From GWC2-56-14 sp043731355 (GTDB taxonomy: Bacteria; Nitrospirota; UBA9217): DNA of 20,027 nt. Below, piece after piece: positions 1 to 7,269 of this stretch. The notes under the pieces are model-generated. The model did not search any database. It was not told the origin of the DNA and saw only the letters and a list, made by a program, of their open reading frames with translations. Made by a program: the position numbers and the translations under genes. Where the stretch lies: NCBI GenBank assembly GCA_043731355.1, contig JAYTJE010000027.1, positions 1 through 20,027 of the forward strand, read 5' to 3'. Every line of letters starts with the position of its first letter. The stretch's first letter is position 1.

Positions 1-657
1 TTTCAAAGAATAGTGGCATTCGCCGATCCAGTACTGGGCATTATCAGCCTGGCTCGCATCGGGGAATTGCAGAAGATAGTTCTGGAACCCGGCAAGGGCA
101 AGTTCGAAGGCGCTTTTATCGTAATCGCGCTTGGCCTGACGGTAGGCTTCGGAAGGCTCGACCCTGCCTGTCGCCACAGTCCGTTGTTCTTTTACTGTTG
201 TCGAAGGCGCCGAAGCCACGGCTCCGGCTGCCAGCGTCTTCATCCTAACATCAAGGTCGTCAACGCGCGCCGCCAGTTCGGATACCTTAAAACCGCGGTC
301 GTCGATCTTCTGCGCAAGGTCGGAAATGCGGTAATTGTTCTCTTCCAGTTTGCCCTGGACCAGTTGAATGTCCGTGGAAAGCTGGTCAAAGTGGGCGCCT
401 GCATCTGCCACGGCCTTCTCAATATCGTTCGCGCTCTTTGCCGACACTTCCGCCGCAGCTGCTCGTTTTTCCGCCATCTCAAGCCGCTGTTCTATGGCGG
501 CAAGCCGCTTCTGTAAATACTGCACGGTCGCATCAACAGCCTTGGCGTCGGCGCGGACCTCGGTGAGCTCGGAGCGTGTTTTCACTAACTCCGCCTGGGG
601 CGCGCAAGCCGCCGTGAGCATAAATAACGATATAACCGCGGCAATTTTTATCATCAT
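1..657 (-). CDS. cpoB: CpoB/YbgF, Tol-Pal system periplasmic coordinator (3' part outside window)
   Basis: Reading from the ATG at 657 the frame stays open for 219 codons to the window edge, so the C-terminus is missing. Residues 1-18 form a short hydrophobic signal ending in LTAAC, a loose lipobox with Cys18, so it may be a lipoprotein rather than the soluble form found in E. coli. Residues about 22-150 are Ala/Glu/Lys-rich heptad-like sequence, consistent with the trimerising coiled coil of the family. From about residue 168 comes a tetratricopeptide-type segment (EAYRQAKRDYDK, FPDASQADNAQYWIGECHY), the YbgF signature. In known systems CpoB links Tol-Pal constriction to peptidoglycan synthesis. 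It lies directly downstream of pal, the usual order, separated by 73 bases that contain a strong hairpin. A second ATG immediately follows the first, so the start is uncertain by one codon. Confidence 0.85.
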   Translation of the reverse strand, partial: MMIKIAAVISLFMLTAACAPQAELVKTRSELTEVRADAKAVDATVQYLQKRLAAIEQRLEMAEKRAAAAEVSAKSANDIEKAVADAGAHFDQLSTDIQLVQGKLEENNYRISDLAQKIDDRGFKVSELAARVDDLDVRMKTLAAGAVASAPSTTVKEQRTVATGRVEPSEAYRQAKRDYDKSAFELALAGFQNYLLQFPDASQADNAQYWIGECHYSLK

Positions 658-688
658 GAATTACACTCGAGGACTCGATCGTGAATAC

Positions 689-720
689 GGTCAGTCGGCG
701 CCCTGCGGCGCCGACTGACC
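689..720 (-). other. Perfect 14-bp hairpin between pal and cpoB
   Basis: Arms at 689-702 and 707-720 are exact reverse complements (GGTCAGTCGGCGCC) around a 4-base loop CTGC. No T-run follows on either strand, so it is not a canonical intrinsic terminator. It sits 10 bases after the pal stop and about 30 bases before the cpoB start, where an RNA-stabilising or attenuating stem would lower cpoB expression relative to pal. That role is inferred from position only. Confidence 0.7.
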
Positions 721-730
721 TGACATGTTG

Positions 731-1333
731 CTACTGTGCCGCAACGAGCTCGCCCCTTCTGTTCTTCTGCCAGCACTCTTCGGTCTGCTCGCTGCAAACC
801 GGTTTTTCCTTGCCATAGCTGATAAGCGAGATCCGGCTCGACGCTATGCCGAGGTTGGTAAGATATTTCTTGGCCGCGGCGGCGCGCCGCTGACCGAGCG
901 CCTGGTTGTACTCGATGGTGCCGCGATCATCGGAGTTCCCTTCGATCTTCACCTTTACTTTCGGGTTCGCCTTGAGCCATTCCGCGTTCGCCTTCATCAC
1001 CGGACGCGCATCATCGCGGATAAAGGACCGGTCGAAGTCAAAATAGATCGGCTTGAGACCCGCCTCGGCAGCGACCGCGGCGCGTTCCTTGACCGCGGCC
1101 TCTTCACGGGCACCGGCCTCTGCCGCGGCAGCGCGTTCCTTTTCCGCATTGGCCTGCGCCAGTGCTTCAGCTTTGGCAGCCTCCGACTGCTCCGGCGTCA
1201 CCGCGGGCGCGGGCTGCGCCTCGGGAACGGCCGTAACCTCGGCACTCTTGGGACAACCCCAGAGAGCGAATATGCTTACGAACAGGATAAGGACAAAGGA
1301 TAACATCGTGCTGGTCTTAGAACTATTTCTCAT
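731..1333 (-). CDS. pal: Pal, peptidoglycan-associated outer-membrane lipoprotein
   Basis: A 200-residue protein. Residues 1-27 are a lipoprotein signal (hydrophobic core 10-25, then ALWGC with Cys27). An Ala/Glu-rich linker covers about 30-92, and an OmpA_C peptidoglycan-binding domain about 95-198. The domain shows YFDFDRSFIRDDA, the EGNSDDRGTIEYN segment and LGQRRAAAAKKYL, which carry the Asp and Arg that bind diaminopimelate in this family. Pal anchors the outer membrane to the wall and is released or loaded by TolB. The start at 1333 is preceded by a strong AGGAGG site; a longer in-frame extension to 1438 overlaps the promoter and has no such site. Residues 180-187 carry two Cys (C180, C187) that could form a disulfide. 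Unlike the usual layout it is not adjacent to tolB, which lies about 4.6 kb upstream. Confidence 0.93.
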   Translation of the reverse strand: MRNSSKTSTMLSFVLILFVSIFALWGCPKSAEVTAVPEAQPAPAVTPEQSEAAKAEALAQANAEKERAAAAEAGAREEAAVKERAAVAAEAGLKPIYFDFDRSFIRDDARPVMKANAEWLKANPKVKVKIEGNSDDRGTIEYNQALGQRRAAAAKKYLTNLGIASSRISLISYGKEKPVCSEQTEECWQKNRRGELVAAQ

Positions 1334-1433
1334 GGCAATTCCTCCTATAGAAGTAACGTTCAAATTTTGACAAGAAAACCATCTGAAACATTCTGTGCCG
1401 TGCCCTGACATAACCTGTGACATCAACGAAGAC

Positions 1434-1462
1434 ACCATAACATACTGCTAAAACCTTGTCAA
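1434..1462 (-). promoter_or_regulatory. Sigma70-type promoter of pal
   Basis: On the minus strand TTGACA (1457-1462, perfect -35) is followed by a 17-base spacer and TATGGT (1434-1439, four of six matches to TATAAT). Transcription would begin near 1427, giving a leader of about 95 bases before the pal ATG. It gives pal and cpoB a transcript of their own. Confidence 0.75.
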
Positions 1463-1531
1463 TGTTCCAGCGCTTACCGGGCCGGGGGTGATACCGTCTC
1501 GTTATCCATCGGTGTATCCGGGCAAAGTTCG

Positions 1532-2041
1532 TTACCAGCGGTTCTCGTGCACCCGCGACGCATCGAAACGGTCTCCGGCCTTTTTTTCTTCATCAGGGAA
1601 CCCGAGGGGGATAAGGGAAAAGGGGACGATCCGCGCGGGAAGGGCAAGGAGTGTGCGGATATTTTCCACGCGGTCCGCGGTGGGATACACGCCGCACCAG
1701 ACTGCGCCAAGCCCTTTGGCATGGGCAGCCAGCAGGAGGTTTTCGGTCGCTGCCGCGCAGTCAAGGACCCAGTATCCCGGGTGCTTCTCGATCGTCGGAT
1801 CGCCGCAGACCAGGATCGCGGCCGAGGCGTGCTTCAGCATGGCTGCATAGGGATGGAACTTCGGGATCCCGTCAAGCAGGGCGCGGTCGGTAAGTACGAC
1901 GAAATGCCAGGGCCGTTCGTTCCCTGCCGAGGGCGCGCACATGGCCGCCTCCAGGACTTCATGGATCAGTTCGCGCGAAACCTGTTTGGAGGTATACACC
2001 CGGATACTTTTCCGGGTCAGGATAGCGTTCATGGCTTCCAT
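1532..2041 (-). CDS. Nitroreductase-family flavoprotein
   Basis: A 169-residue single-domain protein of the FMN-dependent nitroreductase fold. It shows the N-terminal RKSIRVY motif (residues 10-16) whose basic residues bind FMN phosphate, APSAGNERPW (36-45), and a C-terminal glycine-rich stretch LGAVWCGVYP (111-120) ending in VPFSLIPLGFP (139-149). The family reduces nitro groups, quinones or flavins with NAD(P)H; the substrate cannot be told from sequence. The start at 2041 is set by GGAG about 10 bases upstream; an in-frame ATG at 2059 would place that site inside the gene. It follows the SDR gene after 53 bases and probably shares its transcript. Members this short often have narrow or unknown physiological roles. 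Confidence 0.88.
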   Translation of the reverse strand: MEAMNAILTRKSIRVYTSKQVSRELIHEVLEAAMCAPSAGNERPWHFVVLTDRALLDGIPKFHPYAAMLKHASAAILVCGDPTIEKHPGYWVLDCAAATENLLLAAHAKGLGAVWCGVYPTADRVENIRTLLALPARIVPFSLIPLGFPDEEKKAGDRFDASRVHENRW

Positions 2042-2094
2042 CGTTGATACTCCTTTCATCGGCGACTATTCCATTTCGCACACGTCACGTACCG

Positions 2095-3048
2095 TCATTG
2101 CTGCCGGACCATCTCCTCCACGCTCCGCTGGAAATCCTCCCTTGGCTCCCAGGCGAGCAGCGTTCTTGCCCGGGCGGGGTCGAACAGGATATCCGAGGAC
2201 AGATAGCGCACGTAGTTGTTCAAGCTGAGCTTCACGCCGAACAGTCCGAGGAAAAGATCGAGGCACTGCGCGGGCTTCCGCATCAGCAGCGGGGGAACGG
2301 GCAAGATCCTGAACCGTGTATTCGACGCATCGGCAATGGCCTTGAAGAAATCGAACCAGGTGTGATGCAGGCCGTCGGTGATGTTGAAGACCTGGCAAAC
2401 GGCAGGGGTCCGCATTCCCGCGAGACAGATGGCCTCGGCAAGGTCATTGACGTGCACCAGGGGCGCTGCATGCCTGCCGTCGCCGATGAACGGAAAACCG
2501 AGGGGGCCGAGGCGCTGCACCGAGGAGACCATACTTCTCAGGTAGCGCGAACCCCGACCGTAGACCATGCCGGGCCTGATGACGACCGATGCCGCATGGG
2601 ACTGATCGGCAAGGATCTTCTCGCAGGTCCGCTTGTACCAGGTGTAATGGTCTTCCAGCAGGACGGCTGGTTTCGTCTCCTCCGTAGCCGGCGCCCGTGC
2701 AGGGATTCCGGCAACGCTGAGGGAGCTGACAAAGACGATCCGTTCAATGCCCGCCATAGCGAGTTCGTCCACAGCCCATTCCAGCGCCCGCACGTTCATT
2801 TCTGCCGCGCGCCGCGACGTGTTCCTGATCTCGCCGAGGTGGTACACGACATCCATGCCTTCCATGGCATCGAGGAGCGACGACGGGTCGCGCAGGTCCC
2901 CGTGGTAAAGCGTCACGCTTTTGCCCTGGAGCCGGGGCGGAAGGTCCCGCTGTCTCGAAAAAAGCCGAACGATATGCCCCTGCTTCAGAAGAAGATCGAC
3001 AACCCGACTGCCGATAAAGCCCGTACCGCCGGTAACCAGAGCTCTCAT
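2095..3048 (-). CDS. Extended SDR: NAD(P)-dependent epimerase/dehydratase or 3-beta-HSD-like protein
   Basis: A 317-residue protein. The Rossmann nucleotide-binding motif TGGTGFIG is at residues 6-13, HGDLRD at 49-54, FVSSLSVAG at 106-114 and the catalytic YxxxK at Y135-K139 (YTWYK), followed by VVIRPGMVYGRGSR. This pattern belongs to extended short-chain dehydrogenases acting on nucleotide sugars, sterols or flavonol-like substrates, so the substrate is left open. The ATG at 3048 is preceded by AGGGAG at suitable spacing, and also overlaps the stop of an 18-codon leader ORF (TGATG). An upstream in-frame start adding seven residues before the Rossmann strand looks unlikely. Residues 225-260 are rich in hydrophobic and proline residues, as in the substrate lid of this family. 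A probable extended -10 promoter lies 90 bases upstream. Confidence 0.88.
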   Translation of the reverse strand: MRALVTGGTGFIGSRVVDLLLKQGHIVRLFSRQRDLPPRLQGKSVTLYHGDLRDPSSLLDAMEGMDVVYHLGEIRNTSRRAAEMNVRALEWAVDELAMAGIERIVFVSSLSVAGIPARAPATEETKPAVLLEDHYTWYKRTCEKILADQSHAASVVIRPGMVYGRGSRYLRSMVSSVQRLGPLGFPFIGDGRHAAPLVHVNDLAEAICLAGMRTPAVCQVFNITDGLHHTWFDFFKAIADASNTRFRILPVPPLLMRKPAQCLDLFLGLFGVKLSLNNYVRYLSSDILFDPARARTLLAWEPREDFQRSVEEMVRQQ

Positions 3049-3104
3049 CACCCGGCTCCCTGCAAACAAGGCGCTGAAAATATCCTTAATACTTCAAATC
3101 GCAT
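3048..3104 (-). CDS. Putative 18-codon leader ORF upstream of the SDR gene
   Basis: The minus strand carries GGAG, ten bases, then an ATG at 3104, 18 sense codons (MRFEVLRIFSAPCLQGAG) and a TGA that overlaps the SDR start codon as TGATG. Such overlaps usually mean translational coupling. The peptide matches nothing I recognise, and it could be a chance ORF in the 5' leader. It has no runs of one amino acid that would point to attenuation. Confidence 0.35.
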   Translation of the reverse strand: MRFEVLRIFSAPCLQGAG

Positions 3105-3139
3105 ATTGGCCCGTCTCCACGTCCGGCACGAATGCATCA

Positions 3140-3148
3140 ATCATAGCA
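3140..3148 (-). promoter_or_regulatory. Extended -10 promoter candidate for SDR-nitroreductase
   Basis: TGCTATGAT on the minus strand fits the extended -10 form TGnTATAAT, with no good -35 hexamer 17 bases upstream. The ten bases CCTGTGCTAT also occur at the candidate promoter of the 148-residue protein gene (5704-5712). Confidence 0.45.
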
Positions 3149-3211
3149 CAGGATAATGACTCGTGCGCCTTAAAACCCTGTTTCCAACCGCGGAAATTCC
3201 GGCCTCAGCGC

Positions 3212-5179
3212 CTAAACCTCCCGTCCCAGCATTTTGCTGACGCTCCCAGCAAGTGCCCGGTGATCAGTAATCGGTTCGCCGCAGTGTGCTCCCATGCAGG
3301 GGATAACGCGGCCGTGGTCCCTGCCATAACGAATGGCCGTGTACGTTCCGGTGAATCCTCTGGCCGCCCGCGCAAGCATGCTCTCCGGGGACGCCTCCAC
3401 GGTCAGCGTAATGAGGTGATACCAGGCGTCGAGCCCGCTGTAATAAGCGCCGCCATGGATGCCGAACTCCCCGGCAGCTGGTCCGAACAGCGACAACGCC
3501 CTGCCGGCGGCCTCCAGATATCGCTCCTCTCCGGTCAGGCGATGGAGCTTGAGCAGCAGCATGACAGCCGTGCTGTTGGCCGAGGGGTGCGGAATGTCGT
3601 CCACGCGTTTAAGCCGCACACCCAGCACTTCCTGCCCGGTGTCGAAGAACCCTCCTTCGCTGTCCTGGAATATTGCAAGCGTGACTTCCATAAGTTCCTC
3701 GGCCAGCGCTTGGTATCGCGCAACGCCCGTCGTTTCATAGGCCGTCAGCAGGGCTTCGGCCAGATGGACGTGATCCTCAAGCAAGCCGGGAATTCCCTCC
3801 GTATGCAGCAGTTCAGTCCCGTGGTAATGCTCCCGCACGATGCGGTCCAGGCTCAGGAGCGAAAATTCCCTGAGCCAGGGATCGGCGAGTACACGGGCTG
3901 CCCGGAGACAGGAGGTAATGAACATTCCGTTCAAAGAGGTGTAGAGCGTACGATCGATGAACGGCGCAAGACGCGCATTCCGCGCATGGAGGAGCTTTTC
4001 TTTTCCGCTCGCGATGAGGTGCTGCACCGCATCAAAAGGCATCGCCAGTTCACGGGCGAACTCACGGGGATCCCGGGCGGCAAAGAGCACGTGTCGCGAC
4101 GGGTCGTGGTGCATGGCTCCACGCGGGTCGAGCAGCAGCCGCGAAAGGACCGAATATTCCTCGGCGGTCAGACTATCCCGGAACTCATCATCGGTCCAGG
4201 TGAAGTACCCGCCTTCGTCATCGGGCGTCACATCTGCGTCCTGGCTGGCAAAAAATCCGCCTGCGGGGTCGGACAAGACCTCGCGGCTGAACCGGACGAG
4301 CCCCTGAGCAACCTGCTTGAATTGGTCGTCCTTGAACAGGGCATAGGCATCACTATAGTTTCTGAGCAGCCAGGCATTATCATCAGCCATTTTTTCAAAG
4401 TGCGGGACGATCCACGCTTCATCGACGGAGTACCGGTGGAAGCCGCCGCCCAACTGATCGTGAAATCCGCCGCGCGCCATGCTCTCCAGGGTTTTCCGGA
4501 GCGCCGCTTCGACGAACGATCCGTCCTGCATCAGGGGTTGCCGGTGGATCAGAAATTCCAGCGCGCCCGGCATGGGGAACTTCGGCGATGCTCCGAACCC
4601 TCCGTTCTTTGGGTCATACTGCGTCAGGAGCTCGGCCACCGCGTCAGAGAGAGCCTGCTTTCGCAATTCGCCTGGCTGGACCACCTCGGGCTTCAACGCT
4701 TCGAGAAGATTGCTGGCATAAACCTCAACCTCGCCCCGCCGGGACCGGTAGAATTCGCTCACCGAACTCAGCACTGACCTGAAACCCCGGCGTCCATACC
4801 GGTCCTCGGGCGGGAAATAGGTCCCGCCGAAAAAAGGCTTTCGGTCCGGCGTCAGGAACACGGAAAGGGGCCACCCGCTGCCGTTGCCCATGGCGGCAAC
4901 AGCCTGCTGAAAGCGGCGGTCTATATCGGGCCGTTCGTCGCGGTCGAGCTTGACACACACAAAGAGCTCGTTCATCAGCCGGGCTATTTCTTCATCCTGA
5001 AAGGTTTCCCTGGCCATGACATGGCACCAGTGGCACCATACCGCGCCCGTGCTCAGAAAGACCGGTTTGTCCTCCCGGCGCGCAAGTTCGAACGCTTCAT
5101 CGGACCAGGGCCGCCAGTCAACAGGCTGGCCCGCTGCGTGCCGGAGATAGGGCGATCGTTCGTTTGCAAGAAGGTTCAT
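3212..5179 (-). CDS. DUF255/YyaL thioredoxin-domain protein (SPATA20-like)
   Basis: A 655-residue protein. The N-terminal thioredoxin-like domain (about 1-165) begins NLLANERSPYL, as family members do, and has WCHWCHVM with the CxxC pair C49-C52, then KLDRDERPDID and FGGTYFPPEDRYGRRGF. The rest is the alpha/alpha toroid region resembling N-acyl-glucosamine epimerases (GGFHDQLGGGFHRYSVDE, WIVPHFEKM, LLEDHVHLAEALL, HPSANSTAVMLLLKLHRLTG). No enzyme activity is firmly established for the family; it is widespread in bacteria and its animal homologue is spermatogenesis-associated protein 20. I chose the ATG at 5179 because it gives the family-typical N-terminus; a GTG at 5194 is also possible. It follows the 148-residue gene after 29 bases, probably in one operon. 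Tryptophan precedes the first Cys where Thr is common. Confidence 0.9.
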   Translation of the reverse strand: MNLLANERSPYLRHAAGQPVDWRPWSDEAFELARREDKPVFLSTGAVWCHWCHVMARETFQDEEIARLMNELFVCVKLDRDERPDIDRRFQQAVAAMGNGSGWPLSVFLTPDRKPFFGGTYFPPEDRYGRRGFRSVLSSVSEFYRSRRGEVEVYASNLLEALKPEVVQPGELRKQALSDAVAELLTQYDPKNGGFGASPKFPMPGALEFLIHRQPLMQDGSFVEAALRKTLESMARGGFHDQLGGGFHRYSVDEAWIVPHFEKMADDNAWLLRNYSDAYALFKDDQFKQVAQGLVRFSREVLSDPAGGFFASQDADVTPDDEGGYFTWTDDEFRDSLTAEEYSVLSRLLLDPRGAMHHDPSRHVLFAARDPREFARELAMPFDAVQHLIASGKEKLLHARNARLAPFIDRTLYTSLNGMFITSCLRAARVLADPWLREFSLLSLDRIVREHYHGTELLHTEGIPGLLEDHVHLAEALLTAYETTGVARYQALAEELMEVTLAIFQDSEGGFFDTGQEVLGVRLKRVDDIPHPSANSTAVMLLLKLHRLTGEERYLEAAGRALSLFGPAAGEFGIHGGAYYSGLDAWYHLITLTVEASPESMLARAARGFTGTYTAIRYGRDHGRVIPCMGAHCGEPITDHRALAGSVSKMLGREV

Positions 5180-5208
5180 AATGGTTTCTCTCACTCCACA
5201 ATCCGAAA

Positions 5209-5655
5209 TTAAAAAGTCTTCGGGTCTTCCGGCGGAAGGCCTGCTTCGTCAAAGGGCAGGACCCCGAGCTGGGTCATCACCGATTCCAGACCGGCAACAA
5301 TGGGTCCGGCATCGAGCACGTCAATATCTTCTCCGAGCGCACGGTCGGTGAGGCGGTCAAAAGCATCATAGTCGAAGGAGCCGTCGAGCACTCCCGAGCG
5401 GACCAGGATGCGGTACAGCTCATGGTCGTTGTTCAGGTCATCGCCCGCGCGAACAATGAGTTTCCTCCGGCGCTCCGGTTCCGCTGCATACCACTCCAGC
5501 GCCGCACTCAAGGCATCGTACAGCGCCGCGATGCCGGCGGACCACTTCCCCTGCCGGAGCCGCCGTTTCCCTCCCCGGATATGGAGACGGGCCCGAAGCA
5601 GCGGACCTTCCACCGGCCCCAGGGCCAGTTCGTTCATGAGTCCCGCATGCGGCAT
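5209..5655 (-). CDS. Hypothetical protein, 148 residues
   Basis: I do not recognise a family. The ATG at 5655 has AGGTGAT just upstream, a good ribosome site. The protein is mainly helical by eye: a basic segment RGGKRRLRQGKW (28-39), then an amphipathic helix GIAALYDALSAALEWYAAEP (41-60), an Arg/Lys patch ERRRKLIVRAGDD, and an acidic C-terminal half (DYDAFDRLTD, GEDIDVLDAG). There is no signal peptide or membrane segment, so it is likely cytosolic. It is first in a probable operon with the DUF255 protein (29-base gap). It could be a small adaptor or HEPN-like helical protein, but no catalytic motif is visible. Confidence 0.75.
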   Translation of the reverse strand: MPHAGLMNELALGPVEGPLLRARLHIRGGKRRLRQGKWSAGIAALYDALSAALEWYAAEPERRRKLIVRAGDDLNNDHELYRILVRSGVLDGSFDYDAFDRLTDRALGEDIDVLDAGPIVAGLESVMTQLGVLPFDEAGLPPEDPKTF

Positions 5656-5703
5656 GGTATCACCTGCTCGTAAAAAATAGAGGATAAACTTGGTGCTGAT
5701 TAA

Positions 5704-5712
5704 AGTATAGCA
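5704..5712 (-). promoter_or_regulatory. Extended -10 promoter candidate for the 148-residue protein/DUF255 operon
   Basis: TGCTATACT on the minus strand matches TGnTATAAT with one mismatch; no clear -35 is present. A start near 5697 would leave a leader of about 41 bases. It lies between the terminator after tolB and the next ATG, where a promoter is expected. Confidence 0.5.
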
Positions 5713-5768
5713 CAGGGGGGATGGTAAGGAGCCTCAGGGCAACAAGGCGGGTGAAGAGAATAAACACC

Positions 5769-5818
5769 AAAAAAACATTGGCTCAAGTACAACTGAGCGG
5801 GTAACCTTGAGCCGTTTT
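5769..5818. terminator. Bidirectional intrinsic terminator after tolB
   Basis: GGCTCAAG (5780-5787) pairs with CTTGAGCC (5806-5813) around an 18-base loop. In the minus direction the stem is followed by AATG and seven T (plus-strand A-run 5769-5775); in the plus direction by GTTTTT (5814-5818 are the T's and flank). It lies about 105 bases downstream of the tolB stop and would end the tol transcript. The long loop and 4-base gap make it of moderate strength. Confidence 0.65.
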
Positions 5819-5919
5819 TCAGAAACCGTAATTTCTCCGCAAGTGTCTGAGCGTTCTTTTTCGTCATGCAGAATCAGGTCCAGCATCCCGCATGTCCCGG
5901 AAGAACACATAGCCTCCGT

Positions 5920-7206
5920 TCAGGGCGACCAGGCAGGCGATGAATAGTTCGCGTCATTCGGCGTGATCCGCTCAAGGTCAGTGCCGTCGGCATTCATGAT
6001 GTAGATATTGGACCTGCCTCCCCGGTTCGAACTGAACACGATCTGCCTGCCGCTGGGAGACCACGACGGGTTCTCGTCATTCCCCGGGCCGCTGGTCAGC
6101 AGGCGCGGTCCAGAGCCGTCGGGATTGATCGTGGCGATCTTGAACAATCCGGCGATCTGGGAAACGAAGACGATGCGGTCGCCGCGCGGCGACCAGTTCG
6201 GTGATGCGTTGTAGTTTCCCTCGAAGGTCACGCGCCGCACATTGGCGCCGTCGGAGCCCATGATATAGAGCTGCGGCGTCCCCCCCCTGCCGGAATTGAA
6301 AACGAGCTCCCGGTTGTTCGGCGACCAGGAAGGCGCCACGTTATCGGCAATGCCAAAGGTAAGCCGCTCCAGGTCGCGGCCTTCGCGGGTCATGGTGTAG
6401 ATCTCCGTGCCGCCGTCCTTGCTGAGCCCCACCGCCAGCCGCTTGCCGTCGGGCGACCAGGCCGGAGAAATGTTCAGGCCCTCAGATCCCGAAACCTTCC
6501 ATCGCCTGCCCGTTCCCAGGTCAAGCGCGAAGAGATCCGGGTTCTTGTCCCGGTACGAAACATAGGCAAGGAGCTTTCCGTCGGGACTCCAGGCGGGAGA
6601 CAGGCAGATCGAACGGTCCGCCGTGACCTTCAGGGAATTTTTGCCGTCATAGTCCATGACGTACAGCTCTTTATTCCCGGTCTTGTCAGACACATAGGCG
6701 ATGCGGGTCCGGGCCACGCCCTTCTCACCCGTGTACCGGGCAACGATCTCGTCGGCAAAGGAGTGCGCCAGGCGGCGAACGGAATCAGCCCCCCCATTGA
6801 ACTGCACACTTGCCAGTTTTGCGCCTGAAGCGGCATCGAAGAGCCTGCCTTGCAAACGGAGAGCGTTCCCGTTGCGCTGGAGCGACGCCCAGACCATACC
6901 GGTCAGCCCGAAAGCGCCGCCCCGCTTCACGAGTTCAACAGCCGGCTCCTGCTGGCCGGAGTAGGCCAGGTCGAGTTTTTTCGGGTCCAGCACGTCGAAG
7001 ATCTGCGAGCGGCGCAAATCGTCCTGGAGCACACCCAGCGCTTCGTCGCGAAGCGCGGGCACGCCGGTCCCGTCCACAACCGCAAGCACGGCGAGCGGGA
7101 TCTTCTTTGCCTCGCCCTGGATCACGCCGATATAATATTCGGCATGCACAGCCGCGGCTGATGACAGCAGCAAACAGAAGGTTATGAGCTTCAGGACAGG
7201 TTTCAT
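5920..7206 (-). CDS. tolB: TolB, periplasmic beta-propeller of the Tol-Pal system
   Basis: A 428-residue protein, the normal family length. Residues 1-22 are a Sec signal with a likely cleavage after VHA, followed by YYIGVIQGEAKKIPLAVLAV, the TolB N-terminal domain start that in E. coli carries the TolA-contacting segment. About 165-428 is a six-bladed propeller: WSPDGK-type repeats recur with SPAWSPDGKLLAY, SPAWSPDGKRLAV, APSWSPNNRELVF, SPNWSPRGDRIVF, NPSWSPSGRQIVF and a terminal SPAWSP. TolB binds Pal and is regulated by TolA at the division site. It follows tolA after 63 bases and precedes a terminator. The ribosome site is weak (GAG about 9 bases before the ATG). Normally pal comes next, but here it does not. 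Confidence 0.95.
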   Translation of the reverse strand: MKPVLKLITFCLLLSSAAAVHAEYYIGVIQGEAKKIPLAVLAVVDGTGVPALRDEALGVLQDDLRRSQIFDVLDPKKLDLAYSGQQEPAVELVKRGGAFGLTGMVWASLQRNGNALRLQGRLFDAASGAKLASVQFNGGADSVRRLAHSFADEIVARYTGEKGVARTRIAYVSDKTGNKELYVMDYDGKNSLKVTADRSICLSPAWSPDGKLLAYVSYRDKNPDLFALDLGTGRRWKVSGSEGLNISPAWSPDGKRLAVGLSKDGGTEIYTMTREGRDLERLTFGIADNVAPSWSPNNRELVFNSGRGGTPQLYIMGSDGANVRRVTFEGNYNASPNWSPRGDRIVFVSQIAGLFKIATINPDGSGPRLLTSGPGNDENPSWSPSGRQIVFSSNRGGRSNIYIMNADGTDLERITPNDANYSSPAWSP

Positions 7207-7269
7207 AATCGTTAACTCAGGGTACGGTGGGCTGGGTACAGGGTTCAGGTAAACTTGACCAGGATCTGT

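Noticed and set aside
689..720. Intrinsic terminator after pal
   Set aside because: The stem is strong but no T-run follows on the minus strand, so it is recorded only as a hairpin.
2044..3156. A 370-codon + strand open frame opposite the SDR gene
   Set aside because: Antisense to a clear Rossmann protein with intact motifs; no family resemblance in the + strand product.
2921..4777. A 618-codon + strand open frame opposite the SDR and DUF255 genes
   Set aside because: It crosses two recognisable minus-strand genes and their gap, lacks a ribosome site and encodes low-complexity sequence. It is a compositional shadow.
5734..5910. A 58-codon minus-strand ORF starting 10 bases after the tolB stop
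   Set aside because: It reads straight through the predicted terminator stem, its GGAGG is only two bases from the ATG, and the peptide is not recognisable.
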